From the NCBI GenBank assembly GCA_030620925.1, contig JAUXIQ010000143.1, forward strand, positions 1 through 5,979: a stretch of 5,979 bases of DNA, read 5' to 3'. The notes beneath the pieces are model-generated. The model had not been told where the DNA came from. It worked only from the letters and a program-made list of their open reading frames with translations, and searched no databases. Source of the stretch: JAUXIQ01 sp030620925 [NCBI: Nitrospinota bacterium]. Lineage in GTDB: Bacteria > JAUXIQ01. Position numbers and translations under genes: made by a program. This document shows, piece by piece, positions 1 through 5,291 of this stretch. How positions within the stretch are numbered: position 1 is the first letter of the stretch; every line of letters begins with the position of its first letter.

Positions 1-1154
1 TAGCTATTCTGGTGGAAACCTTCCCGCACGATGAGAGGGGGACGGGACTGGGCGTTTTCAGCGTGGGCGCCACGCTCATCCCTTACGCCCTCGGGCCAAG
101 CATCGGCGGGTACCTGCTTGAGCACCTTAACTGGCGCATCATGTTCTTCGTCAACCTGCCCATAGGGGTTGCCGGTTTATTGCTGGTCAGCTTTATAATG
201 CGGGATATCAGGTCAGGCGTAAAGATGTCCTTCGATTTCCTCGGTTTCGCTACCCTGACACTCTCACTGCTCTCCCTGCTGCTCGCACTGAGCCAGGTAA
301 ACAAGGAAGGGTGGGATTCGAACTACATAATCTCGTTGGTCTTTATCTGTATTGTCGCTTTTGTCGCCTTCGTCATCATAGAGTTGAAGACCAAGAAGCC
401 CTTCATGGACCTGCAGCTTTTCAAGCACTATAACTTCAGCCTCAGCATGCTCACCATGATTCTATACGGCGTTACCTTCTACGCTGCTGCGTTCCTGCTC
501 CCGATACTGCTGGTTAACATCATGGACTATACGGTGTTCCAGCTGGGCCTCATGATGGTTCCGGGCTCCATAATCTCTTCAATTCTTTTACTGACATCCG
601 GCTGGATAGCCGATCGGTGGGATTCCAGGGTTTTGATTGGATTGGGCCTGGTGATGGGCTTTCTGGGCATGCTTATGTACTCCTCGGTTAATTTTCAGAC
701 TTCCGCCGGCACCATAGTGTTCATGCAGATGCTCAGGGGAGCGGGGGCTGGATTGCTGTTCATACCTCTGACCAAAGTGGCCATGAGAGGCATACCCCAG
801 GGTAAAGTGGGCATGGCATCCGGCTATCTGATGCTGTTGCTGGTCATAGGCGGTTCCTTCGGCATCGCCATGTTCAACACTTTCCTCCAAACGCGGATAG
901 CTTTTCACGGCTCAATGGGCAGCGACATGGTGAACCTCTCTTCGACGGGGTTTTATCTCTCGTTCGCCAGGGTGAAGGGATTCCTGTTGCACAGCGGTTT
1001 CTTTTCTGATGTACAGGCCTCGGCCTATTCGCTGTCGATGATAAAAGGGATGGTCGCCCAGGCGACCCTGGTCAGGGCATACAACGATGTGTTCCTGCTC
1101 ATCGCACTGTTCGCCTTGCTGGTGTTGGTCCCTGTGATCATAATGAAGAAATAA
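1..1154 (+). CDS. DHA2-family (EmrB/QacA-like) MFS drug efflux transporter, 5'-truncated by the window
   Basis: This is the C-terminal part of a proton-driven multidrug exporter of the inner membrane. The frame is open to the left edge: codons from base 3 read A-I-L-V-E-T-F-P, so the GTG at 12 is an internal valine, not a start. Counting that valine as residue 1, FPxxxRG (4-10), GPxxGG (28-33) and WRxxFxxNxPxG (41-52) form the antiporter motif C region and following helix typical of 14-helix DHA2 transporters. About ten hydrophobic segments follow, roughly at 14-35, 43-63, 75-95, 105-124, 143-168, 175-199, 207-224, 236-253, 268-290 and 359-377. A second family block, RGAGAGLLFIP (242-252) to GGSFGIA (280-286), is also present. 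Family members are about 500-530 residues, so some 110-140 N-terminal residues lie outside the window. The substrate cannot be read from the sequence. An emrA-type adaptor could lie upstream, but this is not visible. Confidence 0.93.
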   Translation, partial: AILVETFPHDERGTGLGVFSVGATLIPYALGPSIGGYLLEHLNWRIMFFVNLPIGVAGLLLVSFIMRDIRSGVKMSFDFLGFATLTLSLLSLLLALSQVNKEGWDSNYIISLVFICIVAFVAFVIIELKTKKPFMDLQLFKHYNFSLSMLTMILYGVTFYAAAFLLPILLVNIMDYTVFQLGLMMVPGSIISSILLLTSGWIADRWDSRVLIGLGLVMGFLGMLMYSSVNFQTSAGTIVFMQMLRGAGAGLLFIPLTKVAMRGIPQGKVGMASGYLMLLLVIGGSFGIAMFNTFLQTRIAFHGSMGSDMVNLSSTGFYLSFARVKGFLLHSGFFSDVQASAYSLSMIKGMVAQATLVRAYNDVFLLIALFALLVLVPVIIMKK

Positions 1155-1163
1155 GGAGCTTTC

Positions 1164-1171
1164 AAGGGGAG
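1164..1171 (+). promoter_or_regulatory. Ribosome binding site selecting a TTG start
   Basis: AAGGGGAG lies 6-7 bases before the TTG at 1178, a good Shine-Dalgarno distance. A second purine block, AAGGAG at 1153-1158, overlaps the stop of the transporter gene but is about 19 bases from the TTG, too far for normal use. The GTG at 1171 is in a different frame. The site is the main reason for preferring the TTG over the in-frame ATG at 1217. Confidence 0.6.
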
Positions 1172-1177
1172 TGAAAA

Positions 1178-1645
1178 TTGGGATCGGGCTCGAAAGTTAT
1201 ACAGTTATTGGATTCGATGGAGCTGAAATACAGGCTGCTTCCACACGCAAAGCCCGCTTATACCTGCGAGGCGGCGGCGGAGGAGAGAAATGTCCCTCTG
1301 GATGAAATGATAAAATGTATCCTCTTGGTGGATAGAAAGAAAAATTACTATCTGGTGTGCATGACGGCGGATGAAATGTTGGATACGGCCAAAGTACGAA
1401 GCTTGATGGATTCATCGAGATTAAGTTTTGCATCGGAGCGGGAAATAGAGGAAATATCGGGTTACGAGATGGGGGCTTTGCCGCCGCTGCTGTTGAAAGA
1501 AGATATTCCGGTTATTTTTGATGGCGGGATTATGAGAAAAGAGAAGGTTAATATCAGCTCTGGAGACCCCCGAATGGGCCTGGAGCTAAACTCTGAGGCG
1601 CTAATTTCTATAATAAAACCGAAATTCGGGGATGTGACGAAATAG
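1178..1645 (+). CDS. YbaK/EbsC-family aminoacyl-tRNA deacylase (prolyl-tRNA synthetase-associated editing domain)
   Basis: A 155-residue stand-alone editing domain of the YbaK/ProX (INS) superfamily, cytoplasmic. Family members hydrolyse mischarged tRNAs such as Cys-tRNAPro or Ala-tRNAPro. The length matches the family (150-170). Visible marks are the N-terminal H-x5-TCEAAAEE segment (23-36), a lysine in MIKCILL (K46, matching the conserved functional lysine of YbaK), the GYEMGALPPL block (95-104), the acidic KEDIPVIFDGG strand (107-117) and a C-terminal SGDPRMGLEL segment. I take the TTG at 1178 because of the Shine-Dalgarno just before it; the in-frame ATG at 1217 (residue 14) would remove the first strand and has no such site. 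It follows the transporter by 23 bases on the same strand, so co-transcription is likely, but a functional link is not evident. Which mischarged tRNA it edits cannot be told from sequence alone. Confidence 0.87.
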   Translation: MGSGSKVIQLLDSMELKYRLLPHAKPAYTCEAAAEERNVPLDEMIKCILLVDRKKNYYLVCMTADEMLDTAKVRSLMDSSRLSFASEREIEEISGYEMGALPPLLLKEDIPVIFDGGIMRKEKVNISSGDPRMGLELNSEALISIIKPKFGDVTK

Positions 1646-1661
1646 AAGGGGAGGGCGATAA

Positions 1662-1691
1662 CAGAATCCGAAAAGATTGGAACGGATACTG
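1662..1691. terminator. Possible bidirectional terminator hairpin between convergent genes
   Basis: CAGAATCCG (1662-1670) pairs with CGGATACTG (1683-1691) in eight of nine positions, around a 12-base loop. It sits in the 56-base gap between the convergent editing-domain gene and ccsB, where a terminator is expected. A broken T-rich stretch (TTGATTTT, 1696-1703) follows on the + strand and runs into the last codons of ccsB. No T-run follows on the - strand, so the signal is weak there. Confidence 0.35.
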
Positions 1692-1701
1692 GTCGTTGAT
1701 T

Positions 1702-2541
1702 TTATGGGCTTCGCCAGAATAGAAAATTGTGCTGCCGATACATGAAAAGGTCGACCCCCAGGTAGGTTACCATCACCGCCAGGAACCCTATCACCGCCAC
1801 CAGGGCGGCCTTTCGACCCCGCCACCCCCTGTGGTAGCGAGTATGGATGTAGGCGGCGAAAATGAGCCAGGTTATGAGCGACCAGGTCTCCTTCGGGTCC
1901 CACGACCAGAACCGGCCCCATACGTATTCCGCCCAGATGCCGCCGCTGATTATCCCCACCGTTAGAAAGCAAAATCCGACTATTGCGGCCCTGCGCGCCA
2001 CGTCGTCGAGCAGCTTTTCGCCTGCCTGGCTTTCAGCGGCGGGAGCCTCGTCGCTTCCCTTTCTGATCAGGTAAAGAAGGGAGGCCCCGAAAGTGGCTGC
2101 AAACGCCGAGTAGGCGACGAGAGCGGTAAGAATATGGATTTTGAGCCAGAAACCCCTGAATATGGGAATAACCGGCTCTACCGCCCTGGAGAGAGTCCAG
2201 GCATAGACGAGAATGGCCAGGGCTACGGGAAGAAGGGCAACGCCCAGGTCTTTGCGCCGGGAGAGCCGCTCGAAAATTATATGGGCCAGGACGACTCCGG
2301 CTGAAAAGAGGGACAGGAATTCGAAAGCGTTGAAAATGGGGAGGTGCCCCGCCCTGTATCCCCTCACGCTTAAAGAGACGACGTGAAACGCCCAGGCAAT
2401 TAAAGTGATAACCGGAGCGGCGCTCCGGTTCGCTTCTCCGTCTGACCGCAGCGAAAACAGGTAGATTAACCAGGCGGCCACATACCCCCCCGTGGCTACG
2501 CCCATGGTAAGTAATTCAATCTTTGCCGCTGTGATGGGCAT
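1702..2541 (-). CDS. ccsB: System II cytochrome c biogenesis protein CcsB (CcsA/ResC-type, WWD heme-handling subunit)
   Basis: Integral membrane protein (279 aa) that moves heme to the outer face of the inner membrane and, with ResB, attaches it to CxxCH apocytochromes. Naming differs: this WWD protein is CcsB in TIGRFAM use, but CcsA or ResC elsewhere. About eight hydrophobic segments are visible. The signature WGRFWSWDPKE (208-218) is the WWD heme-binding loop. It is flanked by H136 (WLKIH) and H233 (AAYIH), whose 97-residue spacing fits the external and membrane heme-ligand histidines described for CcsBA. H53 and the GHLPIFNAFEF block (65-75) are also family-like. The start is the ATG at 2541, nine bases after AGGAGT (2551-2556). 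The gene is last in the visible - strand operon, 13 bases after resB. The tail is odd: the usual GVNxxxxGLHSYG is here GVDLFMYRQHNF, keeping only the aligned histidine (H271). Confidence 0.93.
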   Translation of the reverse strand: MPITAAKIELLTMGVATGGYVAAWLIYLFSLRSDGEANRSAAPVITLIAWAFHVVSLSVRGYRAGHLPIFNAFEFLSLFSAGVVLAHIIFERLSRRKDLGVALLPVALAILVYAWTLSRAVEPVIPIFRGFWLKIHILTALVAYSAFAATFGASLLYLIRKGSDEAPAAESQAGEKLLDDVARRAAIVGFCFLTVGIISGGIWAEYVWGRFWSWDPKETWSLITWLIFAAYIHTRYHRGWRGRKAALVAVIGFLAVMVTYLGVDLFMYRQHNFLFWRSP

Positions 2542-2550
2542 CTACGATTT

Positions 2551-2557
2551 ACTCCTA
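2551..2557 (-). promoter_or_regulatory. Ribosome binding site of ccsB overlapping the resB stop codon
   Basis: On the - strand TAGGAGT contains both the TAG stop of resB (2555-2557) and the AGGAGT Shine-Dalgarno of ccsB, nine bases before its ATG. This arrangement favours translational coupling, so that the two subunits of the synthetase are made together. Confidence 0.6.
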
Positions 2558-3628
2558 TTGAAGGCCGGTCGAATTCCCTGAGCTTTGAGAGGTGCGCCGG
2601 TAGAAGGTGAAAACCAGTCCGGCCAGCAGGGCTATGAAACCCGTGATGAAAAAGGGTTTTTCGGGCCTTACGTATACGTGAATCCCTGTATAGGGGCGGA
2701 TGGACTCGATGGCCATGGTAAACGCGCCTACTTGCAGGGGTTCCTTATCCGTGGCGAAACCCATGGAATCAACGGTGCCGTCACTTTGTAGTTTGAATAT
2801 TTCCGTTGTAGCGCGGGGGGAGTTTCCCTCGTTTTCCCGTGCAGAACCCCAATCGTAATTTAAGCTGTGGGCCATATATCTCTGCTGGCCGCCGTAAAAG
2901 CTGATCAACGGCGGCGCCCAGGGCCAGATGGGGACAACCTTCTCCCGGCCATTGAGGTCCGTTATCACAAGATCGAAGACCCAACCGATGTCTTTGTGCG
3001 CCGGTAGAAGAGTAACACCTTTAGCGATTATGGGTTGGCCGGGCGCGATTGCAGCTTTCATAAAAGGATTGCCGTGGTGGAAAAGGGTTATCATGCTTTC
3101 CTGCTTTTCGGGGAATCGGGCGTCGGGTCCCCAGTGTTTGAAGGTCTCCTCCGGGTAATATTTCAGCTTAAACTCATCGAGCTTTATGACGAAGGGGAGG
3201 GGGGGCAAGACGGTTACATCACCCTCTACGAGACGGGTATAATACCGAAAACCTGAGAACCCGCTGTAGACCATTCCTCCCAGGATAGTGAGTATCCCCA
3301 GGTGGGCAAGGAGGATGCCCAGGGCTGCTCCTCTGCCTCGCTGCTGATAGACCCTGGGAAAGCGCTTAATGGCGACGGTGAGCAAACTGAAGCCCAGGAG
3401 CCCTAAAAGTATAATGTACCACCAGGAATGGAATATATCGTTGAGCTGAAGATAACGGTTGAGGCTTGCTATCCATTCGGGTATGTCTGAAGCCAGCTTG
3501 ACGTTGCGTCCCTGGGGAATGAGGCTTCCTATAATGGAGGCCGCGGCTATGGCTATCAGCAAAGGTATGGCGAACTTGACCGAGGCGATGAAACTGATTA
3601 AATTTTTTGATACGTTTCGCCAGGCCAT
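2555..3628 (-). CDS. resB: ResB-family cytochrome c biogenesis protein (Ccs1-type subunit of the System II synthetase)
   Basis: Inner-membrane partner of CcsB in System II; ResB/Ccs1 proteins are thought to hold the apocytochrome through a large external domain while CcsB presents heme. The 357-residue protein has the expected plan: hydrophobic segments at about 16-36, 69-87 and 103-121, a soluble region at about 125-325, and a last segment at 327-343. Family features are the first helix with SIIGSLIPQG (31-40) and the third helix with AHLGILTILGGMVYSG (108-123); H109 probably corresponds to the membrane histidine heme ligand reported in the fused CcsBA proteins. The length is at the short end of the family (often 400 or more), with a compact external domain. 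The start is the ATG at 3628, ten bases after AGGAGA (3639-3644), which lies inside the end of the TPR gene; the two genes are three bases apart, so coupled translation is likely. The thiol-reducing partners CcdA and ResA/CcsX are not in the window. Confidence 0.92.
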   Translation of the reverse strand: MAWRNVSKNLISFIASVKFAIPLLIAIAAASIIGSLIPQGRNVKLASDIPEWIASLNRYLQLNDIFHSWWYIILLGLLGFSLLTVAIKRFPRVYQQRGRGAALGILLAHLGILTILGGMVYSGFSGFRYYTRLVEGDVTVLPPLPFVIKLDEFKLKYYPEETFKHWGPDARFPEKQESMITLFHHGNPFMKAAIAPGQPIIAKGVTLLPAHKDIGWVFDLVITDLNGREKVVPIWPWAPPLISFYGGQQRYMAHSLNYDWGSARENEGNSPRATTEIFKLQSDGTVDSMGFATDKEPLQVGAFTMAIESIRPYTGIHVYVRPEKPFFITGFIALLAGLVFTFYRRTSQSSGNSTGLQ

Positions 3629-3631
3629 TTT

Positions 3632-4123
3632 TTACTTTTCTCCTGAAGCTGCTTTCTGCGCCGAGCGCCGCTGCAGCTTGGCCATAGTTTCCATAAAATC
3701 CTTGGCCTGGCGGTTGGTTGGAGCAATGCTCAATGCGGCGGTGAAATAGCCCTTGGCCATATCCAGTCTTTCCAACTTGAAATATACCACACCGAAGGCG
3801 TTCAATATTTTGATTTCTCCGGGATTAAGGGTGAGAGCCCGCTCCAGGTAGAGGACGGCAAAGCCGTATCTTTTCGTCTGGACCATGACCGAGGCCATGT
3901 AAAAAGGTGCATTCCATTCCCTGGGGTTGGTCCTCAGGGCTTTACGGAGCTCGAGTTCGGCGTGAAGATAGTCTTTCTTGTTATAAAGGTCGATGCCTTT
4001 TTGGAGATGGACTTGCGCCTGTCGCAGAGTTTGATTATGGGGACGGACGTAGAGGGTGAAAATTAAAATAGCCGCGACAACCACTGCCACGGCCACAAGA
4101 CCGATTACTTTTCTTAAATTCAT
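3632..4123 (-). CDS. Membrane-anchored protein with three tetratricopeptide repeats
   Basis: A 163-residue protein: a short basic start (MNLRK), one hydrophobic segment (about 6-26) that acts as an uncleaved anchor, a linker, and three consecutive 34-residue TPRs at 36-69, 70-103 and 104-137. Each repeat shows the consensus alanines at positions 20 and 27 and the proline at position 32 (A55/A62/P67, A89/A96/P101, A123/A130/P135). A charged helix ends the protein. TPRs bind peptides or partner proteins, and with this topology they should face the periplasm. The position between a cytochrome/EB_dh pair and resB suggests an assembly or apocytochrome-holding role, loosely like the TPR protein CcmI of System I; this is inference and no ligand can be assigned. 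The start is the ATG at 4123, preceded only by a weak GGGCAGG sequence. It lies 34 bases after the EB_dh gene and three bases before resB. Confidence 0.85.
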   Translation of the reverse strand: MNLRKVIGLVAVAVVVAAILIFTLYVRPHNQTLRQAQVHLQKGIDLYNKKDYLHAELELRKALRTNPREWNAPFYMASVMVQTKRYGFAVLYLERALTLNPGEIKILNAFGVVYFKLERLDMAKGYFTAALSIAPTNRQAKDFMETMAKLQRRSAQKAASGEK

Positions 4124-4141
4124 CGCCTGCCCTATAAGGCG
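4124..4141 (-). other. Small hairpin directly before the TPR-gene start codon
   Basis: CGCCT (4124-4128) and AGGCG (4137-4141) form a five-pair stem with an eight-base loop, ending against the ATG of the TPR gene. In the - strand message the loop carries the weak Shine-Dalgarno-like AGGGC. Such a structure could lower initiation, but a five-pair stem can arise by chance. Confidence 0.25.
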
Positions 4142-4157
4142 TTACTCGACATTTCTT

Positions 4158-5276
4158 CTACTTCTCTGTCTTGCTGAGAGGTTCGAACTGGATGAAAAGG
4201 CGTCCCGATTCGCTGGATTTGTCCAGCCCTTCAACGTGGTCAAAGACATGAATTGAGAATTGGGTTACTCTCTCAAAAACTGAGTCGGTTATTGTTCTGG
4301 AAGGGGTAATCAGTACCCTGCGAAACTCCACTGTCCAACGACCATCTTCCCAGCGCCCCTTTGCCGCCACTTCTCCCGCATCACCGGTGAGTTTGGCGGG
4401 CTTATATTGAGGTGCTATAAGTAGTGGGGTCTGAGCAGCGTGAGCGGTCTGCGGGCTCAGGATGTTTGAACCCTGCTTATTATCCGGGGCAGGATGTTTA
4501 GTAGTAAACTCGGGCCTCCGCTTTCTATTAATAGGATCCGGTTGGTACCTGACGTAAACTTCCCTTTCCAGGGGAGTTCTCTTGTACATCCTTTTGAGTT
4601 CTTGCCAGGGTTTTGTCAGAATATCCGGCCTGCGGTCTATGAACTTTAGATCCCAGAGGATGTTTTTATTCCTGCTGGTGTACTTGGTAAAACCCAGACC
4701 TGGAACCGATCGGTTCAGGACGCTACCGTCGACATCTACTGCCTGACCCAGAGGATCGCTGCGTGCCGCCAGCCAAAGCCAGCCGTCGAAATCGTAAGTG
4801 TATCCGGAGAGCAGTGAGGGGGTCCAATCACAGCCGCCCTCTATGCTCACAAAAAGAGAGTCTTCCACTTGTTTGCCTTCAACGTAGCGTCCGAGCTTTT
4901 GGTTCCAGACCCAGGGTCGGTGTTGATCGTCTTTGGTTGCGTCGGGCCAGCTCACCAGGAGAAAAACCTCCTTGTCAGTGTAGACCGCCTTAATGGTGGC
5001 TTCACGCACCGAGCCGTATGTCAGGGGCACGGTAAGGCTTTCCGCCTGGGACCAAACAGGGTCACTCCCTTTACCGTCAATAGTCGGCACGGCCTTTACG
5101 CGGGCGGCTTTAAGTATGAGAGCTTCATCGAAGCCCTCAGGCTGCCAGGGTTCGTTTTCCACTTCAATGAGCAGGACCTCATCATTGATTTGGCGCTGGC
5201 TCACATCCCCGCGAGCCGTGATGGCCCAGTTAAGAATAATAAGCGTGGCAACCAGAATAAAAGCTATCACTCTCAT
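4158..5276 (-). CDS. Secreted ethylbenzene dehydrogenase-related (EB_dh, DMSO reductase gamma-subunit-like) heme-domain protein
   Basis: A 372-residue exported protein of the EB_dh family, which includes the heme-b gamma subunits of ethylbenzene dehydrogenase-type molybdenum enzymes and many stand-alone or cytochrome-linked members. It has a signal peptide (hydrophobic 4-19, probable cleavage near ARG 21-23). Family landmarks in order: PTIDGKGSDPVW (64-75), YTDKEVFLLVSWPDAT (99-114), VEDSLFVS (137-144), a GC (148-149), DGWLWLAARSDPLGQAVD (164-181), WEDGRWTVEFRR (309-320) and FSIHVFDH (340-347). There is no CxxCH, so any heme would be non-covalent. A polar, proline-rich stretch (about 250-300) interrupts the fold. 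Methionine is almost absent (only M1 and M230), notable because the known gamma-subunit heme is held by Met and Lys. The start is the ATG at 5276, seven bases after AGAGGA (5284-5289). It follows the cytochrome gene by 15 bases, suggesting a partnership. No molybdenum subunit is visible. Confidence 0.85.
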   Translation of the reverse strand: MRVIAFILVATLIILNWAITARGDVSQRQINDEVLLIEVENEPWQPEGFDEALILKAARVKAVPTIDGKGSDPVWSQAESLTVPLTYGSVREATIKAVYTDKEVFLLVSWPDATKDDQHRPWVWNQKLGRYVEGKQVEDSLFVSIEGGCDWTPSLLSGYTYDFDGWLWLAARSDPLGQAVDVDGSVLNRSVPGLGFTKYTSRNKNILWDLKFIDRRPDILTKPWQELKRMYKRTPLEREVYVRYQPDPINRKRRPEFTTKHPAPDNKQGSNILSPQTAHAAQTPLLIAPQYKPAKLTGDAGEVAAKGRWEDGRWTVEFRRVLITPSRTITDSVFERVTQFSIHVFDHVEGLDKSSESGRLFIQFEPLSKTEK

Positions 5277-5291
5277 GATTCCATCCTCTTA

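Noticed and set aside
12-14. GTG as the start of the transporter gene
   Set aside because: The frame is open upstream, and a start here would omit the first helices of a 14-helix transporter; the FPxxxRG motif normally lies far inside the protein.
588-908. Open frame on the - strand inside the transporter gene
   Set aside because: Antisense shadow of a clear MFS protein; its His/Gln-rich translation is a by-product of the complementary codons.
1217-1219. ATG as the start of the YbaK-like gene
   Set aside because: It would remove the first strand/helix residues of the domain and lacks a ribosome site; the TTG at 1178 has AAGGGGAG at correct spacing. It cannot be fully excluded.
1601-1972. 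123-codon open frame on the - strand across the ccsB 3' end and the convergent gap
   Set aside because: It overlaps ccsB in another frame, and the translation is Gly/Pro/Arg-rich without family features. The WWD motif and membrane segments are in the ccsB frame.
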